IMG/VR virus record: IMGVR_UViG_3300005529_000505
Coordinates: 1-41,845 of that record
Direction: 5' to 3' (one strand)
From: a virus
DNA length: 41,845 nt
The notes under the pieces are model-generated. The model was given only the letters and a program-made list of their open reading frames with translations, searched no databases and had not been told where the DNA came from. Below are positions 14,135 to 21,682 of the stretch, one piece after another; position 1 is the first letter of the stretch; each line of letters opens with the position of its first letter. Made by a program: the position numbers and the translations under genes.

Positions 14135-15144
14135 GCCGGGATCGCCTCTCGCGTGGCCGGGAACTCGCGGACCCGGAGGTCTTCGGGCCATGCGTCCCAG
14201 TCGCCGCCCTTCGGGCCAGCGCCGAGGGAGCGGCCAAGCACCGAGCCAAGTTGCTTGAGGAAGAACGGGACCTCGGCGTGGTGGCAGTGGTCACGGATCT
14301 GGCGTAGCCACTCCAGATCGCAGGGGCGCGCTCCGGGACCGCTCTCGCCACCCGCTATCACCCAGTCGATGCGCCGCGGCAGCGTGCCCGCGCTCGGCCC
14401 TGGGCACCACGTCTCAGATTCGCGTTCTTGCTCGTCGTAGATCAGGCGGTCGTGACCGTTCCCGATCTCGTCCTCGAACCGCTCGTCGCCGCAGACGTCG
14501 CAGTCGACGCATGGCATGGACGGGTCGAGCAGGTGCCAGATGTTCAGCGGGCCGAGCAGCGGTTCGCAGGACAGGAACCGGGTCACGGCTGGGGTGTCGA
14601 GAAGGGCGTGGATGCGGATGTCGGCCCACTTCCGGTCCTCGACGCTGACGCCGAGCCAGACGTTGGGCAGCGGCCATGTCGCTGCCGGGACGATGCCTGC
14701 CTGCCCGTGTGCGCGCATGGTGGCGCCTTCCCCGGTGGTCACCGTCTGGGCGAAGTCGGCGGATGAGAGCAGCGAGCGCATCCGGGCGTGCCGCTTCGTG
14801 AGCAACTGGAATGTGTGCTGGCGGGCCGCGCCCATCACCGCGAACACCTGGGCGATGTAGTCGTCCGGGACGGCCTCGTGGAACAGGTCGCTCATGCTGT
14901 TTGTGAAGATGCGGCGGGGGCGCTTCCACCGGAGCGGCTGCTCTAGCCGCTCGGGCCGCAGGGTGACGTCGAAGCCGTTCTCGAAGTGGTGGCCAGGGGT
15001 ACCGCGCCAGCGCTCGGCGAACGTCTCGGCATAGCAGTGGTCGCAGCCTGGCGACACCTTCGTGCAGCCGGTGACCGGGTTCCAGGTGGCGCCGGGTGTC
15101 CCGTCGTCGCTCTGGGTCCACTCGATCTTGCTCTTGTCGCTCAT
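14131..15144 (-). CDS. DUF5131 (phage Gp37/Gp68) family protein
   Basis: 337 residues of normal family length. Hallmarks are KIEWTQ near the start, ATWNPVTGCTKVSPGCDHCYAE (Cys with Cx6Cx2C), RRIFTNSMSDLFHE, FQLLTKRHARM, NVWLGVSVED and RFLSCEPLLGPL, then WVIAGGESGPGARP and FFLKQLG. The Cys pattern and repeated beta-alpha look recall radical-SAM barrels; no activity is established to my knowledge. Common on phages and mobile elements. It overlaps both neighbours by 4 bases. Confidence 0.93.
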   Translation of the reverse strand: MSDKSKIEWTQSDDGTPGATWNPVTGCTKVSPGCDHCYAETFAERWRGTPGHHFENGFDVTLRPERLEQPLRWKRPRRIFTNSMSDLFHEAVPDDYIAQVFAVMGAARQHTFQLLTKRHARMRSLLSSADFAQTVTTGEGATMRAHGQAGIVPAATWPLPNVWLGVSVEDRKWADIRIHALLDTPAVTRFLSCEPLLGPLNIWHLLDPSMPCVDCDVCGDERFEDEIGNGHDRLIYDEQERESETWCPGPSAGTLPRRIDWVIAGGESGPGARPCDLEWLRQIRDHCHHAEVPFFLKQLGSVLGRSLGAGPKGGDWDAWPEDLRVREFPATREAIPA

Positions 15145-15875
15145 GCCTGCTCGCCGCCGTCCTGCGCCTCAGCGCTCTGCCCGGTGTCCTCTTCGGGCGC
15201 GGCCGGGACCGGTTCCCCTTCCCCGGAGTCCCCGGCCCCGGCCGCGGCCTCTTCGCCACCGTCCGGGGTGGGTGGCTGCTCTTCGTGCTCGCTGGCGCCG
15301 GTTTCCCCGGCGTCAGCGGCATCGCCGCCGTCCTCGGTGACCTCGGAGGGCTCGCCGGTGCCTGGCTGCTCTTCGCCGTCCCCGGGCGCTGTCTGTGCCG
15401 CCCGCTCGGCTGCCTGCTCGGCGTCTCTCCTGGCCTTGGCCCGGTCGAGGCACGCCAGGTTCTCGTCAGGCGGGCAGATCGCGAACCCCGGCACGGTGGC
15501 GTAGTCGAACGGCCAGGGGTAGGTGGGGGCGCCGCACACATAGCACGGCTCAGACCTGGGTGTCTGGGGTGGCGGGTCGAACGTCGCCACCACCACCGAA
15601 CCCTCGGGCGGCTCGGTGACGACCGCGAGCGCGGCCACTTCCGCCGGCCAGCCCAGTGCCCCGGGGGCGTGCACTGGCTCTGGCACGGACGGCGCGGCCG
15701 CTGGCCCGATGAGGGGGCCGGGGCCGGTGACCAGGCCGGAACGGCGCCAGGGCAGCGGCACAACACCCGGCGGTGCGGCAGGCGGCGGCTGCGGTTCCTG
15801 CTGTGCCCGCGCGGCGTGCCTGCCCGGTTCGCCGGGCCCGCGTCTGCCCCTGGGTGTTCCTCGTGATCCAGGCAT
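15141..15875 (-). CDS. Hypothetical protein with long acidic disordered tail
   Basis: 244 residues. The N-terminus is basic and Pro-rich, the middle has EPCYVCGAP and ICPPDENLACLDRAKARR (four Cys, possible zinc site). The last 85 residues are almost wholly Glu/Asp/Gly/Ala/Pro and probably disordered. Such acidic tails occur in DNA-mimic or clamp-type proteins, but no function can be claimed. Reading frame and GC bias are good throughout. Confidence 0.75.
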   Translation of the reverse strand: MPGSRGTPRGRRGPGEPGRHAARAQQEPQPPPAAPPGVVPLPWRRSGLVTGPGPLIGPAAAPSVPEPVHAPGALGWPAEVAALAVVTEPPEGSVVVATFDPPPQTPRSEPCYVCGAPTYPWPFDYATVPGFAICPPDENLACLDRAKARRDAEQAAERAAQTAPGDGEEQPGTGEPSEVTEDGGDAADAGETGASEHEEQPPTPDGGEEAAAGAGDSGEGEPVPAAPEEDTGQSAEAQDGGEQA

Positions 15876-15879
15876 GGGG

Positions 15880-16152
15880 TTAGTCCTCTCCGCCTGCGCT
15901 GGGCAGGCTGGTGCCGTCGTTGAAGTGAGCTTCGATGTGGGCGAAGATGACGCGCTCGCTGGGGCTCATGACCTGGGCCGTGTCTGGATCCCGCTGCCGC
16001 GGCACCTGCGATGCCGGGTGCTGACGCCGGGCCTTGCGCCTGGCGCTGGCCCGCCGCAGGTGGCGGCCGGCCAGGGACGGGAGCACGAACACCGCGAGGA
16101 TGATCGCGGCGGCTACCGCCAGGCACAGGTCGGCGCAGATCGAGTTGCTCAT
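15880..16152 (-). CDS. Small membrane protein (90 aa)
   Basis: One membrane segment near the N-terminus (LCLAVAAAIILAVFVLPSLAG), then a basic stretch (RRASARRKARRQ) and an acidic tail. The positive-inside rule puts the C-terminus in the cytoplasm. Its start overlaps the preceding micro-gene as ATGA. Confidence 0.75.
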   Translation of the reverse strand: MSNSICADLCLAVAAAIILAVFVLPSLAGRHLRRASARRKARRQHPASQVPRQRDPDTAQVMSPSERVIFAHIEAHFNDGTSLPSAGGED

Positions 16153-16262
16153 GCCTTGCGCCGCCGCTCTTGCCGGTGCTCCCGGACAGCCCCGATGCCC
16201 GCCGCCAGACAGAGGCCGGCGAGGACGGTGATCACGCTGAACGCGAGCAGGAAACCGGCCAT
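16149..16262 (-). CDS. Membrane micro-protein (37 aa)
   Basis: The ATG at 16262 overlaps the HNH gene's stop (TGATG), and its stop overlaps the next ATG. The product is one membrane helix (FLLAFSVITVLAGLCLAAG) followed by a basic tail (REHRQERRRKA). It probably forms a pair with the next single-span protein. It is easily missed because of its size. Confidence 0.65.
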   Translation of the reverse strand: MAGFLLAFSVITVLAGLCLAAGIGAVREHRQERRRKA

Positions 16263-16816
16263 CAGGTGTCCTTTCGGGGGCTGGCTGGACTGTCCGAGAG
16301 GCCGCCGTCAGTGGTCAGGAAGACCAGGCGGCCGTCCCACAACCTGACTGGGACGTCCGCCGGGTTCTTGTACGAGCGGACCGTCAGCCCGCGGTCCTCG
16401 TCGGCCGGGTTGCGCCGCTGGTCGATGCGGTAGTGGTGGTCCTCCGCGCCGGTGAGGCCGTTGCCCCAGCCGAGGAAGGTCACCAGGTTGGGCATCTCGT
16501 GGCGGCCGCCCTGGCTGCGGCGTTTGCGGTGGCCGATCGAGTGTGGGCGGCCTTTGACGGGGGTTCCGCAGCAGACGCAGCGCCAGCGGTCGCGTTCGTA
16601 GACCGCCTCCCGTGTCTTGGCGTCGGGCCCGGTGCTGCCCCGGCTGACGGGCGCCCGCTCCCTGGGGATGTCCGGGACCACCTGGGCTGCCCCTGACGGC
16701 CTGCGGGGGGAGTTCGCAGGCCGCCACGGAGTCTTGGGTTGCAGCGGGGTCCTGGTCACCAGGGGTGTCCTGGTCACCAGGGGTGCCGTGCGCTGCGGCA
16801 TCGGCGTGCGCTTCAC
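16262..16816 (-). CDS. HNH endonuclease with basic repeat N-terminus
   Basis: 184 residues. The first 40 are basic and repetitive (LVTRTP twice), as in many phage HNH proteins. The HNH core is REAVYERDRWRCVCCG, then PHSIGHRKRRSQGG, NLVTFLGWGNG and EDHHYRIDQRRNPADE. The Cys pair and the His after the Gly-rich turn fit a metal-binding HNH nuclease. Phages use such enzymes with terminase or as homing/host-attack nucleases; here the target is unknown. It overlaps the RDF-like gene by 4 bases. Confidence 0.85.
   Translation of the reverse strand: MKRTPMPQRTAPLVTRTPLVTRTPLQPKTPWRPANSPRRPSGAAQVVPDIPRERAPVSRGSTGPDAKTREAVYERDRWRCVCCGTPVKGRPHSIGHRKRRSQGGRHEMPNLVTFLGWGNGLTGAEDHHYRIDQRRNPADEDRGLTVRSYKNPADVPVRLWDGRLVFLTTDGGLSDSPASPRKDT
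16749..16784. repeat. 18-bp tandem repeat containing a palindrome
   Basis: GTCCTGGTCACCAGGGGT occurs twice in direct tandem (16749-16766 and 16767-16784). Each copy holds the palindrome CCTGGTcACCAGG. It codes for the LVTRTP repeat of the HNH protein. Confidence 0.8.
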
Positions 16817-17967
16817 TGGCCGTCCCAGGCGGGGTCGCCGTCGAACAGGGAACCACCCTCGGGCTCGGCCGCCGCCCCGGCCGCCGGTTCCGGGGCCCGC
16901 TGCCGGGGCTGACTGCGGCCCCGCTGCGGCGCCGGGAGTTCCATCCAGCGGGCATTGAGCAGCACCTTGAGCTCCTCGAACACCTCGGGCTCCCCGTCGC
17001 GGCTGGAGTCCACGAGGTCGTCGGCGAGGTCCGCCTCCTTGGCGCGGGCGGCGAGCTTGTCGATGTCCCCGCGGGTCTGCGCCAGGTGGGCGAGGTCCGC
17101 GATCTGCTGGGCGGTCACCGGCGCTGCTGCTGGCCTGGGGGTGGGGGTTGCGGCCGGGGGCGTCTCATCCGACTCGGTGCGCTTGGGTGCGCCGGATGTG
17201 ATCGCCTTCTGGGTCTCGCCCGCGCCAAGCTGGGCGAGCATCCCGTCCATCCCGGTCGGCAGTGCCGCGAGTTGCTCGGCGGAGGGGCTTGGGCGCAGAA
17301 CCGGTACCGGGTAGGGGTGACCGTCCTGTCCAGGCCGCCAGTGGATCAGTGCCTGTGCCGGCAGGTACACGTCCATGCCGCGTGCCCGCTCCAGAACCTC
17401 GCCAGTGTCGGCGGTCTCAACAGCGGCGTTTTTGGATCCGGTGTTGAGCCGCCACACGCCGATCACGCCGGGAAGCCAGGGGATAGCGAGGTTGATCCGG
17501 GTGAGCGGCTTGCACCCCTGCGGGGTCTTGAGCTTGGCGAGGCGTTCCCGCTCGGCTGCCGCGCGGGTGACCTGCGCCGGGTCAGCCCGGTCTTGCGGCT
17601 GGGGGCACATGCACGGCCGGCCGGACCGCTGCTCGGTGATGCCATCGCAGCGGCGCAGGCACCTCCCGCCGTCCCACATTTCCATCCAGGCGTCGACCGC
17701 CCGGCCTCGCGGCGGCACCCACACGTCGATCTTGGCGACGTCGGTGTCCACCACCCAGTAGCCCCGGCGGCGGTCCCACGGCAGCGGCCGGCCGCCGAGC
17801 CGTTCAGCGATCGCGGCGGCGGTCTCTTCGACGGGGGTGGTGAACCGGAACGCTTCAAGGCGGCGAGGCTGGCGGCCGCCGTTCTTGCCGGGGATGGAGT
17901 CGCCGATGCGGATCTCGCCCAGCGGCAGGGAGCGGCGCTGGAGGTCAAGTACTCCGGTGATAGGCAT
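16813..17967 (-). CDS. Gp3-like recombination directionality factor
   Basis: 384 residues. The N-terminal half matches the actinophage Gp3/RDF family: LDLQRRSLPLGEIRIGDSIP, RRLEAFRFTTP, GYWVVDTDVAKIDVWVPP, RCDGITE and later PCMCPQ. In phiC31, gp3 binds the serine integrase and turns it to excision. The C-terminal 180 residues are an extra helical, Pro-rich part ending GGSLFDGDPAWDG. No serine integrase is visible in the window, so the partner may lie outside. The family match is from memory of the pattern. Confidence 0.72.
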   Translation of the reverse strand: MPITGVLDLQRRSLPLGEIRIGDSIPGKNGGRQPRRLEAFRFTTPVEETAAAIAERLGGRPLPWDRRRGYWVVDTDVAKIDVWVPPRGRAVDAWMEMWDGGRCLRRCDGITEQRSGRPCMCPQPQDRADPAQVTRAAAERERLAKLKTPQGCKPLTRINLAIPWLPGVIGVWRLNTGSKNAAVETADTGEVLERARGMDVYLPAQALIHWRPGQDGHPYPVPVLRPSPSAEQLAALPTGMDGMLAQLGAGETQKAITSGAPKRTESDETPPAATPTPRPAAAPVTAQQIADLAHLAQTRGDIDKLAARAKEADLADDLVDSSRDGEPEVFEELKVLLNARWMELPAPQRGRSQPRQRAPEPAAGAAAEPEGGSLFDGDPAWDGQ

Positions 17968-19415
17968 TGGGTTAACGCAACCTTTCCGGGCGCGGTGGTT
18001 TCGGTGGCCAGGCTCAAACCGCTGGCGGCGAGCATCTGGCGGATCGTGCCGATGAGCTTGGGGCCGACGCCCCTGACGGCGCGGAGGTCGGCTGCGGTGA
18101 ACCGGGCAAGCTGCGCCAGTTCGCAGTCGCCGCCGAACGCCGCGATGACGGGGGCCAGCCCGCTGTACCCCTCGGCTGCCATGTCGCGCAGCCGCGTGCC
18201 GGGTGTGAGGGCCAGGCCGTGTTTCGCAAGCATCTCCCGCACGGTCTCGATGACCTTGGGGCCGACACCCTTGACCGCGAGGACGTCACCAGCGGTGAAC
18301 CGGGCCAGGTCTTCCAGTTCCATCGCGGCACCGAACGCCTCGCGGAGCGGGGCGAGCGAATAGCCGTACCCTTCGGCGGCCAGGTCGCACAGCCGCGGGC
18401 CGGGGACGGTGCCGTCCGGGCGGAGCGGCCGGATGCTGGTACCCGGCTTCCCCTTGCACGACTGCCGCCCGCGGAGCAGGTCGATGGAGCCGAGGAACCG
18501 CTCCCACGCCGCCTCGTCCTCGCCGGCGGAGACGAGCTGCAGCAGGTACCCGCCGGGGTACTCCGGGCGGAGGTGCAGCACCGCGCCGGCTTCGGTCGCC
18601 GGGGTCGGGTGCAGCCGGTCGTCGGTCTTGTCCGGGCGGCACTCGGGGCAGCGCCGGTAGCCGGCCAGCTGTTCCTTGACGGTGCCATCCAGGGTGCGGC
18701 CGGTTTTGAAGTCCACGCACAGCACCAGGTCGTGCCCCGGGTCGGCGACCGCGTGGGTGGCTTTGCCGGGGCAGTACGCGCCGAGGTGGCAGGGTGCCTG
18801 GCCGCAGATGTTGTAGCCGCGCAGGACCAGGATGGTGTCGAGCGTCCCGGCGATCCGCAGGTCCGGGTTGTAGACCTGCATCTCGCAGGCGAGGAAGTCC
18901 TCCGGGCGCAACCCAAAGTCGGTGATGAACTGGACGAACCCGTCCTCCATCTGGGAGGTGATCACCGGCACAAGCTCTTCGTCGTAGTAGGCGTTGCGCA
19001 GGTGGTCGGGCATCACCGGGTAGGCGATCAGGTGGCCGGTCTTCTGAGGCTCCCGTGCCCAGAGGATCAGGGCCTCGCCGACGTCGTGCAGGTAGGTGCC
19101 GGCGTCGGCTTTGACCTGGCGGCGGCGGTCGGCCTCGTCTTTGCCGAGCGCGACCGCGGCGTCCCGCCCTTCCCGCTGGAGGGTGTAGAGCAGCAGCCGC
19201 ATGTTGTCGACCGCCCACTCCATCGACGTCCGCCCGTGCCATTTGGCGATCCACGGTTTGGAGTCGGTGGCGGAGATCAGCCACGTCACCGACTCGAACA
19301 GCTGGGTGGGGTCCGGTGGGTACGGGTAGAACCGTTCGTCGGTGTGCTTGTTGGTGACCGGCGCCAGCGGGTCGGCGGCCGGCGCGGCTGGGAGCGTCCC
19401 GGCTGCGATGCTCAT
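17463..19415 (-). CDS. Cas4/RecB-like PD-(D/E)xK nuclease with two HhH repeats
   Basis: The nuclease core runs to about residue 320: TYLHDVGEAL (H110), ACEMQVYNPDLRIAGTLD (E178, D193), VCVDFKTGRT (D235, K237) and QLAGY (Q249, Y253), typical of Cas4/AddB/RecB-type exonucleases. Two copies of a 60-residue unit follow, each with a helix-hairpin-helix (VKGVGPKVIETV at 381, VRGVGPKLIGTI at 447) for non-specific DNA binding. After residue 484 the frame runs on for about 165 residues over the RDF-like gene, with shadow-like composition. The true C-terminus may be near 17967; no in-frame stop is seen before 17463. First domains are well supported. Confidence 0.82.
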   Translation of the reverse strand: MSIAAGTLPAAPAADPLAPVTNKHTDERFYPYPPDPTQLFESVTWLISATDSKPWIAKWHGRTSMEWAVDNMRLLLYTLQREGRDAAVALGKDEADRRRQVKADAGTYLHDVGEALILWAREPQKTGHLIAYPVMPDHLRNAYYDEELVPVITSQMEDGFVQFITDFGLRPEDFLACEMQVYNPDLRIAGTLDTILVLRGYNICGQAPCHLGAYCPGKATHAVADPGHDLVLCVDFKTGRTLDGTVKEQLAGYRRCPECRPDKTDDRLHPTPATEAGAVLHLRPEYPGGYLLQLVSAGEDEAAWERFLGSIDLLRGRQSCKGKPGTSIRPLRPDGTVPGPRLCDLAAEGYGYSLAPLREAFGAAMELEDLARFTAGDVLAVKGVGPKVIETVREMLAKHGLALTPGTRLRDMAAEGYSGLAPVIAAFGGDCELAQLARFTAADLRAVRGVGPKLIGTIRQMLAASGLSLATETTAPGKVALTQCLSPEYLTSSAAPCRWARSASATPSPARTAAASLAALKRSGSPPPSKRPPPRSLNGSAAGRCRGTAAGATGWWTPTSPRSTCGCRREAGRSTPGWKCGTAGGACAAAMASPSSGPAGRACAPSRKTGLTRRRSPARQPSGNASPSSRPRRGASRSPGSTSLSPGFPA

Positions 19416-19861
19416 GCGGCCACCACCGGGGCGATCCCGGCCTGCCGCATGAGGTCGTCCAGTTTGGCCCGCTGCTCTTGCAGGTCGAGCCAGGAGTCTT
19501 CCCGCGCGAACGGGTTCCCCTCGTAGCCTTCGACCTCGAGCCCGTCGTCGAGGTCCCCGACGACCGCCTCAAGATGCCCCACGGTGCGGGCGGTCTCGGC
19601 GATCAGGCCGTACAGCATCTCCGGGGTGGGCTGGTACTGGCGGGGCCGGATGACGAGCACGACCTCGGCGTTGGCGTCGAGCCGGATAACAACGGCTGAG
19701 GTGCCGACAGTGCCGGTGATGACCCGCCATTTCCCGGCGAGCGGCCGGCTGGTGGTCTCGACGTGGACGTGGCGGAACCGGCCTGCGTGGACGACGTCGC
19801 CGGGTTGTGCGAGAGAAACGTGAATGCGGCCGGCGGCCGTTCTGGGCGTTGATGTTGTCAT
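19412..19861 (-). CDS. Hypothetical protein, first gene of the central minus operon
   Basis: 149 residues from ATG 19861 with GGGAGGCAGGA upstream. Beta strands (RIHVSLAQPGDVVHAGRFRHV, WRVITGTVGTSAVVIRL) are followed by helices (LYGLIAETARTVGHLEAVV, QRAKLDDLMRQAG). It precedes the nuclease gene with a 4-base overlap and may be its partner. Family not recognised. Confidence 0.75.
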   Translation of the reverse strand: MTTSTPRTAAGRIHVSLAQPGDVVHAGRFRHVHVETTSRPLAGKWRVITGTVGTSAVVIRLDANAEVVLVIRPRQYQPTPEMLYGLIAETARTVGHLEAVVGDLDDGLEVEGYEGNPFAREDSWLDLQEQRAKLDDLMRQAGIAPVVAA

Positions 19862-19888
19862 TGCGTCCTGCCTCCCTGATATGCTCAG

Positions 19889-19968
19889 GGAGCCGAATCC
19901 CCCCAAGGGAAGCCCCCGAGTTCAAAGGCTTTGTCGGCTCCGTTGGCCCCCTGGTTGCGCAGGGGGCC
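19889..19968. other. Structured leader between operons (two inverted repeats)
   Basis: GGAGCCGA (19889-19896) pairs with TCGGCTCC (19934-19941) over a 37-base interior. GGCCCCCTG (19945-19953) pairs with 19960-19968 around GTTGCG and is followed by TACGACTTTCTT on the plus strand. The second stem sits right after the small gene ending at 19983 and could terminate that minus transcript. The first lies in the leader of the gene at 19861. Confidence 0.5.
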
Positions 19969-19982
19969 TACGACTTTCTTGG

Positions 19983-20153
19983 CTAGGCAGCTGTCGTAGC
20001 TGCCGTTGTGCGTTGCTGCTGCGCCGCCGCGATCCCAGGGCCGAACAGTGCCGCGATGGTGGCCAGCTGCCCGGGTGCGGCGGGTGGTGCGTTCGATGCG
20101 ACCTCTTGTGCCGCCATTTCGCGGAACCGCTGCTGGTCGGCTGGTGTGGTCAC
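19983..20153 (-). CDS. Small hypothetical protein (56 aa)
   Basis: Starts at a GTG (20153) overlapping the preceding regulator's stop. It is Ala/Gln-rich and helical (QQRFREMAAQEVASNAPP, then GQLATIAALFGPG). It could be a small partner of the XRE protein encoded just before it. No family recognised. Confidence 0.65.
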   Translation of the reverse strand: MTTPADQQRFREMAAQEVASNAPPAAPGQLATIAALFGPGIAAAQQQRTTAATTAA

Positions 20154-20398
20154 GCGGCGACCTTGGGCTTGCGCAGGTCCCGGGGCCGGACGCCGAGCAC
20201 CATCGCGATCGCGTAGAGCGTGGATGCGGTGGGTATCCAGCCGCCGTCCTTCTCGAACTGCGATATCTGCTGGTGGGCTACGGCTTTCCCTTCGGGGTGG
20301 TGCTGCTTGCACCGGCGCGCTAGTTCCCGCTGGGTGAGCCCCTGGTCGAGGCGCAGGTCCCGGAGCTTCCGCCGGTCGAGTGTCTCGTCTTCAGGCAT
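20150..20398 (-). CDS. XRE-family repressor-like protein (82 aa)
   Basis: From ATG 20398 the protein is a single HTH_XRE domain: KLRDLRLDQGLTQRELARRC, HQQISQFEKDGGWIP and LYAIAMVLGVRPRDL. The size fits a Cro/SinR-like regulator. No Shine-Dalgarno site precedes the ATG. A strong promoter places the RNA start at about the ATG, so the mRNA is probably leaderless. It faces a second XRE gene at 20576, with phased repeats between them, a typical genetic-switch layout. The frame is open upstream to 20509 but would cross that promoter. Confidence 0.9.
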   Translation of the reverse strand: MPEDETLDRRKLRDLRLDQGLTQRELARRCKQHHPEGKAVAHQQISQFEKDGGWIPTASTLYAIAMVLGVRPRDLRKPKVAA

Positions 20399-20405
20399 GT
20401 GACCG

Positions 20406-20448
20406 ACAGTAGCGCCACCTGACGCCACTAGCAAGCACTTGCCGCCAC
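20406..20448 (-). promoter_or_regulatory. Leaderless promoter overlapped by phased CGCCAC repeats
   Basis: On the minus strand TTGCTA (20434-20429) and TACTGT (20411-20406) are 17 bases apart; the predicted start is about 20399, next to ATG 20398. CGCCAC occurs at 20413, 20423 and 20443 on the plus strand, steps of 10 and 20 bases, so all copies face one side of the helix. Two lie in the spacer and one upstream of the -35, as expected of operators for an autoregulator. Confidence 0.65.
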
Positions 20449-20493
20449 AAGCTTGCACCGGGTGCCAGAAGGTAGTCAGATATGTGCAGGAAG

Positions 20494-20515
20494 CGCCCGG
20501 TATGAACACCGGGCG
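20494..20515. repeat. 8-bp inverted repeat in the divergent regulator region
   Basis: CGCCCGGT (20494-20501) and ACCGGGCG (20508-20515) flank ATGAAC. It lies between the two divergent regulator genes and could be a second operator or a leader hairpin of the plus gene at 20576. Confidence 0.5.
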
Positions 20516-20575
20516 GCAAGGATTGGTAAGCTACGGCAAGCGGAGTGGCACGAGTGAAGAGGTGAGCAGCCCCCG

Positions 20576-21004
20576 ATGACGACCCCCGAAGGACGCGGCG
20601 AACTGCTAGGCGAACTGCTCAACGAGCACCGGCTCACCCTCGGCCTGTCCTGGGAAGACGTCAGCCGCCGCACCGGGGTCGGCCTCTCGTCACTGCGCTA
20701 CATCCGCGCCGGCCGGCCGCCCCGCGACTACACCGCCGCCCGGATCGAACGCGGCCTCGGCCTGGCCCCCCGCGCCATCCGGCAGTTGCTCGACGGCAAA
20801 ACCACCCGCCTCCTGCTCGCTGGCGACTCCCCCCCGCCCGCCAGCGAGCTTCCACGCATCGTGGCCGCCAACATCAGCGACCCGGTCGTACTGGACGTCT
20901 GGGAGTCGGGCCTGAGCGACGCCGGCAAGATGGAGCTCATCACCCGCTACCTCGAGTTCCGCGACGCGGGAACCCCCCCGGCCGCCGCCTCGTCGCAGCG
21001 CTGA
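20576..21004 (+). CDS. HTH (XRE-like) regulator
   Basis: 142 residues. Residues about 9-68 form an XRE-type HTH: LGELLNEHRLTLGLSWEDVSRRTGVGLSSLRYI, RIERGLGLAPRAIRQLL. A helical domain follows (VVLDVWESGLSDAGKMELITRYLEF). AGAGGTGA lies upstream of the ATG at a somewhat long distance. It is divergent from the small repressor at 20398. Its last 58 bases overlap the convergent membrane-protein gene. Confidence 0.85.
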   Translation: MTTPEGRGELLGELLNEHRLTLGLSWEDVSRRTGVGLSSLRYIRAGRPPRDYTAARIERGLGLAPRAIRQLLDGKTTRLLLAGDSPPPASELPRIVAANISDPVVLDVWESGLSDAGKMELITRYLEFRDAGTPPAAASSQR

Positions 21005-21315
21005 CCGCCGCCCTGCAGCAGCCGCAGCGGCGGGGCCTGCCCCGTCCTGGCCTGCCAGCCGGCGGCGAGCGCCCGGTCGACGGCACCGACAGTCTGCGCG
21101 GTCTTGCCGATCTGGTCGGCCATCTCCGCCAGCTTCCGCCGCCGGCGGTAGCACCGGCGGGCCACCAGCAGCCCGGCGCACAGCCCGAACAGCACCAGCC
21201 CGGCATGGTCGTCGAGGTTGGCGAGCAGTGTCGGTGCGGCGAGGCAGATCCCGGCCCCGGCACCGGTGACGAGCAAGGCGGTTGTGGCGTGCTGCTCCCA
21301 GCGGTCCCGTGTCAC
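20947..21315 (-). CDS. Membrane protein with two transmembrane helices
   Basis: 122 residues from a GTG at 21315 with GGAG upstream; a longer form from GTG 21411 would add a basic Pro-rich segment. Two membrane helices (TALLVTGAGAGICLAAPTLL and LVLFGLCAGLLVA) form a hairpin, followed by RRCYRRRRK and a coiled helix. Arg-rich residues after helix 2 place the tail in the cytoplasm. Such small proteins resemble plasmid spread proteins in topology only. Confidence 0.6.
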   Translation of the reverse strand: MTRDRWEQHATTALLVTGAGAGICLAAPTLLANLDDHAGLVLFGLCAGLLVARRCYRRRRKLAEMADQIGKTAQTVGAVDRALAAGWQARTGQAPPLRLLQGGGQRCDEAAAGGVPASRNSR

Positions 21316-21478
21316 GGGCGCGCTCCGTTCCCCCCGCTGCCGCCGCGGGAGAGGCGGGCTCCGGCGGCGTTGCGGCGATCTTGCTGAGCCCTGGCCGGGG
21401 ATGTGGGACACAACGTAACAGGCCGGGCACGGGGCGTGAGCGGGAAACGGAAAGACTTGCTGGTCTAATTGGGTGGGA

Positions 21479-21548
21479 CTGCGGGCGAGGCATCTACTTG
21501 ACCCATCACCCGGCCAGGTTCAGGGTGCGGTCTCCGCCTCGCCCGCAG
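21479..21548. repeat. 13-bp inverted repeat around a 44-base loop
   Basis: CTGCGGGCGAGGC (21479-21491) and GCCTCGCCCGCAG (21536-21548) are exact complements. The stretch 21412-21682 otherwise holds no convincing gene. It is strand-asymmetric and AT-richer near 21630-21680 (AAAGGGCAAAGGAAAC). A structured RNA, a single-strand origin or an attachment-site arm are possible readings. Confidence 0.55.
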
Positions 21549-21682
21549 CCGCTGGCAGCCAAAACAGGGATCTTCCGGCCACCAGTGCGTAAGCGTGCCC
21601 CTGCCATTAGCCCATGTCAACCAAAATGGGCAGTAAAGGGCAAAGGAAACATTACGTACATGGTAAAGGGAGAGTTAAGAAA

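Noticed and set aside
18219-19526. 435-codon open frame on the plus strand
   Set aside because: Antisense to the nuclease gene, whose catalytic motifs and HhH repeats are clear.
19889-19941. tRNA-like acceptor pairing GGAGCCGA/TCGGCTCC
   Set aside because: Only 53 bases long, with no T-arm or anticodon arm; treated as a leader inverted repeat.
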